Assembly: GCA_024998565.1 (NCBI GenBank)
Contig: JACOEM010000003.1
Location: 1 to 64,000, forward strand
Direction: 5' to 3'
Length of the DNA: 64,000 bases
From: Nitrospira sp.
Lineage (GTDB): Bacteria > Nitrospirota > Nitrospiria > Nitrospirales > Nitrospiraceae
Positions 1-9,500 of the stretch are shown here, piece by piece. The stretch's first letter is position 1; every line of letters begins with the position of its first letter. The position numbers and the translations under genes were made by a program. The notes below the pieces were generated by a model. It searched no databases, was not told the origin of the DNA, and was given only the letters and a program-made list of their open reading frames with translations.

Positions 1-7
1 GGTCCGA

Positions 8-265
8 GTGGAACAGCTCTACCTGAATCTCTCGACCGGACGGAGTGAAGATCTGATTGATCCGCCGGATGTGCTCGCGCGTATCGCAAAAGAAGTGATC
101 CAGCAGGCGGTGCAGCGACAGTCTGACGTCACTGCGGCGATGGCGGCTCGCTTGGATGAGGCCCTGGTGAGGCAGTTCTGGCAGGAACAGGATGCGTGGC
201 GACGCGCCAGGCCGACGGACTGGTGGTCGGGTGCGCCAGCTGAGTGGCACTGGGACAGGCCGTGA
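8..265 (+). CDS. Hypothetical protein, possibly 5'-truncated by the window edge
   Basis: An 85-residue reading frame opens with GTG and is free of stops back to the window edge, so the true start may lie upstream. The protein is acidic and helical in its first two thirds (residues 15-60 look amphipathic) and ends in a Trp-rich tail with WW and WHW. No signal peptide or membrane segment is visible. I do not recognise a family. It precedes the thioredoxin gene on the same strand, but a separate promoter candidate lies between them, so the two need not share an operon. Confidence 0.5.
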   Translation: MEQLYLNLSTGRSEDLIDPPDVLARIAKEVIQQAVQRQSDVTAAMAARLDEALVRQFWQEQDAWRRARPTDWWSGAPAEWHWDRP

Positions 266-266
266 T

Positions 267-294
267 TTGACTCTCTGCAAAACCGTGTTATAGG
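267..294 (+). promoter_or_regulatory. Candidate sigma-70 promoter for thioredoxin
   Basis: TTGACT (267-272) and TATAGG (289-294) are separated by 16 bases. The predicted transcription start falls near 301. That is downstream of the ATG at 295, so this promoter argues for the GTG start at 370. Confidence 0.5.
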
Positions 295-369
295 ATGACG
301 GACGGTGTGTGGAACCGCTTCAGCACATCGAAAAACGATGACAGGGTAGGTCGAGCGAAGGAGGACACT

Positions 370-717
370 GTGGCAGGCGATGCGTTGAAGGCGACTGATG
401 CGACGTGGGATGAGGATGTCATGAAGGCATCCGAATTAGTAATGGTGGATTTTTGGGCGGTCTGGTGCGGGCCTTGTCAGATGGTCGCGCCGATCGTCGA
501 TGAATTAGCAACAGAATATGCCGGCAAGGTCAAGGTCCGTAAGCTCAATACCGATGAAAACCCGGAAATTGCCGGGCGCTATCAGGTGATGAGCATTCCG
601 ACCATTCTCTTCTTCAAGAACGGTCAAGCGGTCGAGCGGCTGGTGGGGGCGCGTCCGAAGCGCCAGTTCAAAGAAATCATCGATTCGCTTCTCGCGCAAC
701 ATTCCGGCGCTGCCTAG
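370..717 (+). CDS. trxA: Thioredoxin
   Basis: This is a small cytoplasmic dithiol-disulfide oxidoreductase of about 115 residues, the usual size for thioredoxin. The active site WCGPC sits at residues 32-36 after the strand VMVDFWA. The conserved cis-proline region MSIPTI and the FKNGQ turn follow. An in-frame ATG at 295 would add 25 residues, but I chose GTG 370. AAGGAGG lies five bases ahead of it, the protein then has normal family length, and a promoter candidate overlaps the upstream ATG. It lies 18 bases before recN and may be co-transcribed with it. Confidence 0.93.
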   Translation: MAGDALKATDATWDEDVMKASELVMVDFWAVWCGPCQMVAPIVDELATEYAGKVKVRKLNTDENPEIAGRYQVMSIPTILFFKNGQAVERLVGARPKRQFKEIIDSLLAQHSGAA

Positions 718-735
718 CGCCTGATCCTCAGCGGC

Positions 736-2433
736 ATGCTGACCGAGCTGCGCATCTCGAATTTCGGCGTGATCGAGCAGCTGGCCGTCCGTTTCGGCTC
801 CGGCTTCATCGTGTTTACCGGTGAAACCGGAGCCGGCAAATCTCTCCTCATCGATGCGGTGACGCTCCTGGTCGGGGGCCGTGCCTCGACGGATCAGATC
901 CGTGCCCAGTCCGATGAAGCCGATCTCGAAGCGGCGTTTGTGTTGCCGTCAGATCATCCCCTTCTCCATCTGCTCCAGACCAAGGAATTTGCCCGTCCGG
1001 GTGAGACGGACATTGTGATCCGTCGCGTGATTTCCAGGACGGGCCGCAACCGGACCTATCTCAACGGCAATCTCTGCCCGGTTCATCTTCTGGAGGAACT
1101 GGGCGGCGCGTTGGTGGATGTGCATGGCCAGCACGAGCAGCAATCGCTGTTGTCCTCCGCGGCTCAGTTGGAGGCGTTGGATGCCTTCGGCCGACTTCAT
1201 GCTCTGCGTCAGGACTACCAGGCAGCGTATCGGTCGTGGCAGGAGCGGGTAGCTGAACGTGAGACGCTGATGGCGCACATCGCCCAACGCCGGGAGCGAG
1301 AGGATCTGCTGCGTTTTCAATTTCAGGAAATCTCCGATGCCGCAGTGGAGGCGGGAGAGGATGCGCGGCTTGAACAGGAACGTCCGCGCCTGATGCATAG
1401 TCAACAACTGGGCGACCTTTCCGACCAAGTCCACGAATTACTGTACGCGGGTGAGCAGGGCGTGCTGAGCCTGTTGGCTTCCGCGCGAAAACTGCTCGCG
1501 AAGATGGTGTCGATCGATCAGACGGCCGTCGAATGGACGCGGGTGGTAGAAGACGCCATCGTTCCGTTGAGGGACCTGGCCGACCAGATCCGGCACTATC
1601 GTGATCACGTTGAAGCCAACCCGGCACGATTGATGGAAATCGAGCAGCGCCTGGATCGGCTGCATCGACTCAGTAAAAAATATGGCGGATCGCTGGAATC
1701 CATGCTGGTGTTGCAGGAGTCACTGCGTGTCCAGCTCGACCAATTGGACACAGCGGAAACCAGGCTGCAGGATCTGGCCTCTGCCGTGGAGGATGCCGCA
1801 CGTCGCGTGGCTGAACTCGCCGGGCGCCTTTCCCGCAAGCGAATCGATGCGGCCAAGAAACTCACGACGCAGGTGACGAAAGAGTTGAACGCGCTTCGGA
1901 TGGAGCGAACCCGCTTTTCGGTGGAGGTGGTTCCGCTGCCCGGCGAGGCGGCCTACGGCCAGATGGGGCACGAGGCCGTGGAGTTCGTGTTTTCGGCCAA
2001 TCCTGGTGAGCCACTCAAGCCGCTTGCCAAAGTGGCTTCCGGGGGCGAGCTCTCACGGGTCATGTTGGCGTTGAAGACCATTTTGGCCGAGAGCGATCGA
2101 GTTCCTGTGCTGATTTTTGACGAAGTCGATGCCGGCGTCGGCGGGGCCGTAGCGGAGGTGATGGGGACACGTCTTCGGGATCTCAGTCGGCACCACCAGG
2201 TGCTCTGTGTGACGCATCTCCCGCAGGTCGCGTCCCAAGCTCATGCGCATTACCTGGTTGAGAAGCAGGTGCGTCAGCAGCGCACTATGACGCAAGTCCG
2301 GTTGCTCACCGAGTCCGAACAGGAGGAGGAAGTGGCGCGGATGTTAGCCGGGGTCACGGTGACCGACCGTGCGCGCGCGGCGGCCGCTGAAATGATCGGC
2401 AGCGCGAAGGAACGACGGGCGCGACCGGACTAG
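736..2433 (+). CDS. recN: DNA repair protein RecN
   Basis: RecN is an SMC-like ATPase acting in double-strand break repair. The 565-residue protein has the expected layout. An N-terminal ATPase half-domain starts LTELRISNFGVIEQ and carries Walker A GETGAGKS at about residues 30-37. A long coiled-coil centre follows, then a C-terminal half with the signature SGGELSRV and Walker B VLIFDEVDAGVGG. The D-loop, the switch histidine region (VTHLPQVASQAHAH) and normal family length all support an intact gene. The 3' end overlaps the convergent response regulator gene by four bases. Confidence 0.96.
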   Translation: MLTELRISNFGVIEQLAVRFGSGFIVFTGETGAGKSLLIDAVTLLVGGRASTDQIRAQSDEADLEAAFVLPSDHPLLHLLQTKEFARPGETDIVIRRVISRTGRNRTYLNGNLCPVHLLEELGGALVDVHGQHEQQSLLSSAAQLEALDAFGRLHALRQDYQAAYRSWQERVAERETLMAHIAQRREREDLLRFQFQEISDAAVEAGEDARLEQERPRLMHSQQLGDLSDQVHELLYAGEQGVLSLLASARKLLAKMVSIDQTAVEWTRVVEDAIVPLRDLADQIRHYRDHVEANPARLMEIEQRLDRLHRLSKKYGGSLESMLVLQESLRVQLDQLDTAETRLQDLASAVEDAARRVAELAGRLSRKRIDAAKKLTTQVTKELNALRMERTRFSVEVVPLPGEAAYGQMGHEAVEFVFSANPGEPLKPLAKVASGGELSRVMLALKTILAESDRVPVLIFDEVDAGVGGAVAEVMGTRLRDLSRHHQVLCVTHLPQVASQAHAHYLVEKQVRQQRTMTQVRLLTESEQEEEVARMLAGVTVTDRARAAAAEMIGSAKERRARPD

Positions 2434-3572
2434 GTCGTCGGCGAGGTTTTCGCGATCGCGAGGGCGGGCAGGGAAGATTTGCACTCCCGCACGACTTGGG
2501 CAAACAGCTTCGTCAGTTTCGGATCGAAGTGAGTATCTGCTTGGAGCACGATCTTCTGGATGGCGTCGTCGATGGACATCGGGAGGTGTCCCGGCATATC
2601 AACCGTGAGGTTATCGAAGGCTTGGGCGATGGCAACGATGCGTGCCAGGAGCGGAATGCCTTCTCCCTCCAGCCCGTGCGGATTGCCCAGTCCGTCGAAT
2701 CGTTCATGATGATAGGCCACGATCTGTCCCACCTCGGCCTGAAATTCAAGTGGCAATAGCATCCGCGCGCCGGCCTCGGAGTATGCTTTGGCGAGCGCCC
2801 CGTTCTTGATACTGTCGTCATCGTCGGCTGCATACTTATAGTTGGGAATACTGATCTTCCCGATATCGTGGAGAAACGCGCCCAGCGCGAGCGCCTTCTG
2901 ATCGGGAAGGGACAGGTTGAGCTGGTTGGCAAGGAGGGAGGCATAAAAGCTGACGCGGCTGCAGTGATTGAGGAGTTGGCGGTCCTTCGCTTCGAGGAGA
3001 TCGGATAACAAGGGGATCAGCGCAGTGACATCGCCTGGATTGGCGGAGAGTTCTGGGGCGGATTTGCCGATGGCGAAATAGTTGGTTTGCAGATCTTTCC
3101 ACGCCTGGCCTGCTTCCTGTTCCGTGCCCCACAAGGCGGTCGATGTTTTGAGAAACGAGCGCAGGTAGTCCAGCCGCTGCTTTTTCTCGAGTGTTTGGTT
3201 GATGAGGGTAATCAGTTCAGTGACGTTGAATGGCTTGAGCAGATATCCCGCTGCGCCGTGCCGGATGCCTTCCATCGCAGACTTCAAACTGCCATAGCCG
3301 GTAATGATGATGACTTCGATGTCGGCGTAGTCCTGCTTGATGTCTTGCAGCAGATCGATTCCCTGGCGGTCGGGCAGTTTTTGATCGAGGGTGATGAGGT
3401 CGATATGCTGATCTTTGAGGACCCGGAGGGCGGATTTGGCGTTGTCGGCGGAGTGGATGGTGAAGAACGGGCGAAGAATGACTTTGAGGGCGTCCCGTGG
3501 GCCGGTCTCATCATCGACGACCAGTACCGACGGTTTCGTGCCTACGTATTCAGGTGATGTATGGGTCCCCAT
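2430..3572 (-). CDS. Response regulator with HD-GYP-like output domain (GNP variant)
   Basis: A receiver domain (residues 15-130; phosphoacceptor D63 in TLDQKLP, switch Lys in LLKPF) is fused to an HD-type phosphohydrolase domain (about 190-360). The HD pair is H235-D236 in FLHDIGK. The second metal/substrate region reads HHERFDGLGNP, followed by GLEGEGIPLLARI. Classical c-di-GMP phosphodiesterases have GYP; here Tyr is replaced by Asn at 297, and the later ADxFD motif reads AQAFD. An HD-GYP-derived fold is clear, but c-di-GMP hydrolysis is not assured. I chose ATG 3572 because GGGAG lies eight bases upstream; the frame is open to 3656. It is the last gene of a minus-strand signalling block. 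Confidence 0.85.
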   Translation of the reverse strand: MGTHTSPEYVGTKPSVLVVDDETGPRDALKVILRPFFTIHSADNAKSALRVLKDQHIDLITLDQKLPDRQGIDLLQDIKQDYADIEVIIITGYGSLKSAMEGIRHGAAGYLLKPFNVTELITLINQTLEKKQRLDYLRSFLKTSTALWGTEQEAGQAWKDLQTNYFAIGKSAPELSANPGDVTALIPLLSDLLEAKDRQLLNHCSRVSFYASLLANQLNLSLPDQKALALGAFLHDIGKISIPNYKYAADDDDSIKNGALAKAYSEAGARMLLPLEFQAEVGQIVAYHHERFDGLGNPHGLEGEGIPLLARIVAIAQAFDNLTVDMPGHLPMSIDDAIQKIVLQADTHFDPKLTKLFAQVVRECKSSLPALAIAKTSPTT

Positions 3573-3758
3573 CCAGAGCGCTCCCGGGTGCATTGCAGGC
3601 GTTACTGAAGGATAAACGCAAAACCTATACCGCTCCTGATTGTGCTGATCGGCCAATATATAGCAGGTCCCGCATATTCAGGCCACTAGATATTTGATGT
3701 AAGTGATTTCACCTTTGAGGAAATGAGACAGGCTGCGGGACACGTTGCGCCACCTGTG

Positions 3759-5171
3759 TCATTCCTGAGTCAGTGGAGGCTCGGGAGTCACTCCGTTATC
3801 GGGCCGGCTGATGCCCAGGGTATCCATGCGGTACTTCAGCATGCGGCGGCTGATTCCCAGCATGGCGGCCGCATGGGTCTGTACGTACGTTGTTCGCTTG
3901 AGTGCATCCAGGATGATTTCACGCTCGAATTCCATGACGGCTTTTTCGAGCGACAATCGCCCCGCCAGGGTGTCGTCCCGGAGTGAGGTGGAGCGTGTAT
4001 CGGTTCGCAGGATATTCGGTAAGTGCTCCGGCGTGATGACATCGGAGCCTTTCGACCAGATGAACGCCTGCTCGATGATGTTCTCCATCTCGCGGACGTT
4101 TCCGGGCCAGGGATAGTGCGAGATCAACTCCAGCGAGTCTTTCGTGAATTCCTGAGGAGGACGTTTCTCTTCTTCGATACGTTTTGCCAGAAAGTGTTTG
4201 GCCAGGAGGGCGATGTCTTCGCCCCGCTCGCGCAGGGGCGGTAGATACAGCGCGATGACGTTGATGCGGTAATACAGGTCCTCGCGAAACTGGTTCTTCC
4301 GGACCATCTCATCGAGGTTTTTGTTGGTGGCCGCCACAATTCGGACATCCACCTTGATGGACTGCACTCCGCCCACGCGAGTGAACTCACGTTCCTGTAG
4401 CACGCGGAGGAGTTTGGCCTGGGTCGCCGCGCTGAGGTCCCCGATTTCATCGAGAAAAAGCGTGCCGGTATGCGCCAATTCGAACTGGCCTACGCGCCTG
4501 GCCGTGGCATCGGTAAAGGAGCCTTTTTCGTGGCCGAACAGTTCGCTTTCGATCAGAGTTTCGGGTAGGGCCGCGCAATTGAGCGCCACGAACGGGCGTT
4601 CGCGCCGCGCGCTGTTGTAATGAATGGCCTTGGCGACGAGTTCTTTTCCGGTTCCGCTCTCGCCGGTGACCAGAACGGTGGTGCGACTGTCGGCCACTTG
4701 CTCGATTTTCGCATAGATTTCCTGCATCGCCGGGCTTTTGCCGATCAGATTGTGAAAGGCATACCGTTGGACCACCTGTGCGCGTAGTTGACGAACCTCT
4801 TGTTCCAATTCCTGTTTGCCCAGCGTGCGTTCGATGACGATTTGCAGTTCTTCGACATCGAACGGCTTAGAGAGATAGTCGGCTGCGCCCAGTTTCATGG
4901 CATCGACGGCCGTCTTGACCGATTTGGTTCCGGTCAGCATGATCACCGGGACGGCACGATTTTCGGTGCGCATGGTCTGGAGCGCCGCCAGGCCGTCTGT
5001 TCCCGGCAGGATCACGTCCAGCAGGACCAGATCCGGCGTATCGTGCTTGAAACTCTTGAGGCCTTCCGCGGCATCCGCCGCTTCAAGAATCTCGTAGGTC
5101 GGTTCCAGCACTGTTCTCAGCGAGGCGCGAACACGCGGCTCGTCATCAACAAGTAGTACCCGTTTTTTCAT
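3759..5171 (-). CDS. Sigma-54-dependent response regulator, NtrC family
   Basis: The domains in order are: receiver (1-120, phosphoacceptor D52, PFDVEEL after the switch Lys), AAA+ ATPase (about 140-375, Walker A GESGTGKE at 170-177, Walker B LFLDEIGD) and a C-terminal Fis-type helix-turn-helix (AAAMLGISRRMLKYRM). It should activate RpoN-dependent promoters after phosphorylation. The sigma-54 contact loop, normally GAFTGA, reads GSFTDA at 217-222. ATG 5171 follows the stop of the upstream kinase by a single base and has GGGAG upstream, so the pair is probably translationally coupled. The longer in-frame start at 5207 would lie inside the kinase gene. Confidence 0.95.
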   Translation of the reverse strand: MKKRVLLVDDEPRVRASLRTVLEPTYEILEAADAAEGLKSFKHDTPDLVLLDVILPGTDGLAALQTMRTENRAVPVIMLTGTKSVKTAVDAMKLGAADYLSKPFDVEELQIVIERTLGKQELEQEVRQLRAQVVQRYAFHNLIGKSPAMQEIYAKIEQVADSRTTVLVTGESGTGKELVAKAIHYNSARRERPFVALNCAALPETLIESELFGHEKGSFTDATARRVGQFELAHTGTLFLDEIGDLSAATQAKLLRVLQEREFTRVGGVQSIKVDVRIVAATNKNLDEMVRKNQFREDLYYRINVIALYLPPLRERGEDIALLAKHFLAKRIEEEKRPPQEFTKDSLELISHYPWPGNVREMENIIEQAFIWSKGSDVITPEHLPNILRTDTRSTSLRDDTLAGRLSLEKAVMEFEREIILDALKRTTYVQTHAAAMLGISRRMLKYRMDTLGISRPDNGVTPEPPLTQE

Positions 5172-5172
5172 G

Positions 5173-6453
5173 TTACTCCCGTGCGGCTGAAACTGTGGTG
5201 CGTGCATCCGGTGCTGGAAGATTCACGGAAAACGTCGAACCTGCGCCGACTCGACTTTCCACCAATAGCGTGCCGCCATGTTCGCGGACGATTTGATGCG
5301 CGGTGGTCAGACCAAGGCCGGACCCATCGCTCGCACTATTGGTATGTTTGGTCGTAAAAAACGGATCGAAAATATGCTCGAGGTGGTCCGGGGCGATGCC
5401 GCATCCCTCGTCCTCGACCTCCAGTTGCACCCAGGCCGTACGGCCGGCTTGCGGCAGCACGCGCGTGCGGATCTGAATCACGCCGTTGCCGTTGGGCATG
5501 GCATCGAGCGCATTCAAGAGCAGGTTCAAAAGCACCTGTTTGATCTGCTGGCGGTCGAGCGAGAGCGTGGGCAGCTGAGGGGCCAGTGTCGTGTGTAGAC
5601 GAATTCCTCGGTGCGACGCGGTGGAGGAGACAAACCCGAGGCAAGAGGTGACTAGTTCGTTCAGATCCACGTCGCTCGGTTGGGGGGTCATGTAACTCGC
5701 ATAGTCGAGGATTTCGTGCAGTAGCCGCTCGATGCGGTGGACGTCTTCAATGGCGACTTGGCTGAATTCACGAATGAACACCGGGTCCTGTTGGCGTTGC
5801 GGGGCTAACTGAATAAAGGTCTTGATCGAGGTGAGGGGGTTACGAATTTCATGCGCAAATCCGCCCGCCATGATTTCCAATGAGCGCAACCGATCGGTGC
5901 GTCTCATTAAGGTGGAGGAGCGCCGAAGGTCGTCCTGCGCCAGGTGATGCTCCAAGGTATTGCAGGCGATACGCGCGACGGTCTCTGCAATGATCACGGT
6001 TTCTTCGTCCAGGTGACAGTCTGTGTCGATCGGCCCAAGGGCACAGAGTCCGAGGAACTGCGTCTTGTTCCGGAGAGGCAGGCACACCGCTGCCTGTATC
6101 GACATCATGGCTGACCCGGCGGGCGAAGCTGAGGTCTGGTCGTATTGGAGCAGGCGTAGCCGATCGGAAAGACTCGTGACAAGGGCGTGGTTATCCGGCA
6201 GGCTTGCCGGCCATGCCGCAAACGTGCGGTGTCCCAGAGAAGCAAGAAGATGGTATTGACCGTCTGCTTCTCGTATCCAGATGGCGGCTTCCGGCAAGCG
6301 CAACTGCTCGCTGAGGATTCTCAAGATGCACTCGCCGACCTGCGGGAGGTCGGTGGCCTGTCCCACCGATTCGGCAAACGCGCCGATCATTCTGATAGGA
6401 GCTTCGGAAGGAGAAAGAATAGGAGTGTGCCGAATGTGCTCGTGAAGTGCCAT
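5173..6453 (-). CDS. GAF-domain sensor histidine kinase
   Basis: This soluble 426-residue kinase has an N-terminal GAF domain (about 20-170), a dimerisation/phosphotransfer domain with H201 in the H-box GGFAHEIRNPLTS, and a C-terminal HATPase. The N-box is LLLNALDAM, G1 is DEGCGI, the F-box is FDPFFTTK and G2 is GSGLGL. All catalytic boxes are intact and no membrane segment is seen, so it should sense a cytoplasmic signal through GAF. It lies one base upstream of the NtrC-type regulator, its obvious partner. A hairpin separates it from the giant fusion gene upstream. Confidence 0.94.
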   Translation of the reverse strand: MALHEHIRHTPILSPSEAPIRMIGAFAESVGQATDLPQVGECILRILSEQLRLPEAAIWIREADGQYHLLASLGHRTFAAWPASLPDNHALVTSLSDRLRLLQYDQTSASPAGSAMMSIQAAVCLPLRNKTQFLGLCALGPIDTDCHLDEETVIIAETVARIACNTLEHHLAQDDLRRSSTLMRRTDRLRSLEIMAGGFAHEIRNPLTSIKTFIQLAPQRQQDPVFIREFSQVAIEDVHRIERLLHEILDYASYMTPQPSDVDLNELVTSCLGFVSSTASHRGIRLHTTLAPQLPTLSLDRQQIKQVLLNLLLNALDAMPNGNGVIQIRTRVLPQAGRTAWVQLEVEDEGCGIAPDHLEHIFDPFFTTKHTNSASDGSGLGLTTAHQIVREHGGTLLVESRVGAGSTFSVNLPAPDARTTVSAARE

Positions 6454-6479
6454 AGTTCTGCGCAGAAAATATCAACCCG

Positions 6480-6502
6480 GACACCACCGCGCACGTGGTG
6501 TC
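6480..6502 (-). promoter_or_regulatory. Inverted repeat upstream of the histidine kinase
   Basis: Perfect 8-bp arms GACACCAC and GTGGTGTC are separated by seven bases. The repeat sits 27-49 bases before the kinase ATG, in the 106-base gap after the fusion gene. There is no T-tract, so an operator or a processing/attenuation hairpin is as likely as a terminator. Confidence 0.4.
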
Positions 6503-6559
6503 ATCCAACGCGCCGCATGTCGTGTGTGAGTAACTGAAGTATATATGCGAGGTATTTTT

Positions 6560-9500
6560 TCAGCCAGCGGAATCAGGTTTTTCGGCGAGAGCGACCAGAA
6601 TTTGTCCGGAGAACGTACGCACGAGTCTTGCCGGAGTCGAGGTGACTTGGGCGAGGGCGGCGCTCAGGCCATCTTCCTGGAATGCATGTAGTTGACCGAC
6701 GCGCAGGGCGACGCAACACTGAGCCATACGATTGAGCGCAAGGCGGGCGTCTCCCGAGAAGGCATCGACGCCGAGTTCCTGCAAGGATGAGCGATAGGGG
6801 AGGGCCATATCTGCCAAGGGGGTGACGGCGCTCACGATGAGTTTTCCGCCCGGGCGAAGCACACGGAACAGTTCACGAAGCGTGTGGAGAGGAGATCGTG
6901 AAAAGCTGAGGGAGAGATTCGCCACGATGCGATCGAATGAATGGTCCGCGAAGGGAAGCGTTTCTACGGATCGACCCAGTACCCACTGCTGACTGACGGG
7001 TGTCGGCCCGGAGATGCGTCCGGAGAACAGCCGATCCACGTGCTTCAAGGCGTCATTCGTCGCGTCCTGCGCGGCATGCAGCGCAGCCACTGAGAAGTCT
7101 ACCCCGATGTATCGAAGCGGTTGATTCTGGTTCCAGGTTTGAGCGCGGAGACGGTAGGAAAGGTTCAAGAGCAGGAGTCTGGCGAATGAATGAATGCCGC
7201 ATCCGACATCGAGCAGGGTCAGGCCTCCATCGAGCGGTTGGAGGAGTTGATACAGTTGATCGATATATTGCCAATGCGCGGGGAGTTCATCCAAACTTCG
7301 TGTGAGATCGGTCTGTGCGGCCCAGAGGCGTTCGCGGCCTGCCGTTCCGGCGGCATATTTGATGCGGAGTCGATCGTGTTCGAATCGTGCACGGGTGGAG
7401 GTGATGCGTGAGATCTCCATGAGCGCCGGGACGGTGGGAGAGGGGAAGCGATCCGAAGTAAGGCAGAGCTGCGCGATCCGCTGCCAGCTTGCGAGCAGTG
7501 CCGTTGGTGCGACAGCATCGACAGGGAGAAGGGGAGTTTGTAGCATGACGCGACTGCCTCTTGATCCGAGCCGATGCAGCGCGTCCTCCACGAGTGCCGG
7601 TGCTGGAGAGGGAGTCGGGTATTCAGCGGCGCCTGGGCCGGTCATCAAAAAAACCACGTCGGTCCCGCAATGCGAAAGGTCCTCCTGAAGCGAGGTGTTC
7701 TCTGTATATCGACCGGCCACGGCGTCGGCCACGAAATGATCGATGTCGAGTGGAATCCCCATGAGGTTGCCGAGCCCGAGCCGGGTTCCGGCCAGATGTT
7801 CACCTACCAGATCCCGCTGGTGAAGGCTCGTCAGGCAATTTCGGATGTCGAGTGCCGGGTTGAGCAGTAAGAGCCGGTTGACTCGCCTGTGCCAGTCTTG
7901 GCGCCGCAATGCGATGCGGCCGAGCAGGTCCGGTGCCAGCAACGTGAGGGGGATTCCGGGGAACTCTTTCTGCACAAAGCTCAGCACGGTATCGAGGTCG
8001 TCTTCCAGGGATGTGAGCGTGGTTTGTGTGGGGTCGCCCTCGCTCAGCCCGATGTGACGGCTGTGATCATAACGCAGGACTTGCAGCCCGCATGCAGCCA
8101 GTGTGTAGGCGAGGGCGACATAGGCCTGCTGAGTCGTCCCATACCCCGGACAGAGCAGCACCAGCGGGTACTGTGGGCCGTCTGTGCGTGTCGGAACATC
8201 CTGACACAGCGCAATCGTGATGCCCTCACGATTGCGTAGATTGTGTGCAACGGTGAGGAGCGGCGAGTCTGCCAGCGGTTCGGCGAGTTCTTGCGAAGTA
8301 CCGATCCGCGATGAGATGAGAGCCCGCAGTTTCTGTTCCTGTGCGGGCGATAAACCCTCAAAGCGCACTCCATAGCGGCGGATGCCTTCTGTCTGTGCGG
8401 GATTCAAGGTTGTCCTGGTCCGAGCGCGATCTGTCCAGACAATCCGAACTGGCCAAGGGTTTTCAGAACCCTCAGGCAAGGCGGCGCCGATTGACGAAGA
8501 GTTTGGCTCGAGGGGTGCCAGGTAAAGGATCTGCCGGCCAACAGGGAAGTCGTAGCCTCCCGGCACTTCGATGCAGGCCCCCTCCAGGCTCAGATTGACC
8601 GTCACTCCAAGCGGACGGGTTGGCGTGCCTGGTGAGCCGACCAGTCGAATCGGGCATGGGGCGTGTAGCCGTGAGGCCTCACGCCGTTCTGTCGTCGCTG
8701 TGATGGAGGGGAGAAGGGCGTCAGGGTTCTGTTCGGCGGGTGTGAAAAAAGGAAGGATCAATCCTTCGAACGTGACGATTGTTGAGCCGTCTTGCAGCCC
8801 ATCCAGAAGTGAGCGGAGGACATTGCGGTCGCGCTCGCCGCTCGATGAAAAGGAAATCACAAAATTCTTGATGGCAGTGAGCGGCAGGTCCGTAAGTGCG
8901 GCCGGTCGTTCATGTACGACGCCCTGAAGTTCCAGGAAGCTCACGGGTGTTTTGATCACCACGTAGGCTGGCTGTAGATGAATGGAGGCCGAAAGATCAG
9001 GGATGGTGAGGAGGGCGCCGCCCGTACTCATGTTTCGTAAGACGCCTCGAAGAGTTGTGCCTCCGACGGATAGTTGCACGGGGAGCGCGAACAACTTGCG
9101 TTCTGAACGCCGTCGGTCGGGTCGTTGTCCTGCGACGGGCTGCGATTGGCCTCGAACGAGGTCGGGTGTGGCGGGCGGGGCTGCGGGCGATTCAGCGCCT
9201 TCGTCCGCGAACAGATGAGCGGAAACAGGAATTCGTACTGTGATGGTCAGGCCGCTGTCTGCCGCATGTCCAATTTCGATGGCGCCACCATGTGCCTGGA
9301 CAATGTGGTGAGCGCGAAAGAATTGCTCGGGAGAAATACGTAAATCTGGCTGTTCGCCGACGGGAGCAGCGGTGCGTCCGGCGCTTTCCTTGATGGTGAA
9401 GCTTACATACTCGCGCGAGGTGGTCGAATGCAGCGGAAGCGTTCTTGAAACGAGTGAAGGAGCGTCTCCGGCCGGCGGCGCCGTCTGTAGCAGAAGATGA

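Noticed and set aside
295-369. ATG 295 as the thioredoxin start
   Set aside because: It falls on the downstream edge of a promoter candidate whose transcript would start near 301, lacks a ribosome site and adds 25 residues; GTG 370 has AAGGAGG.
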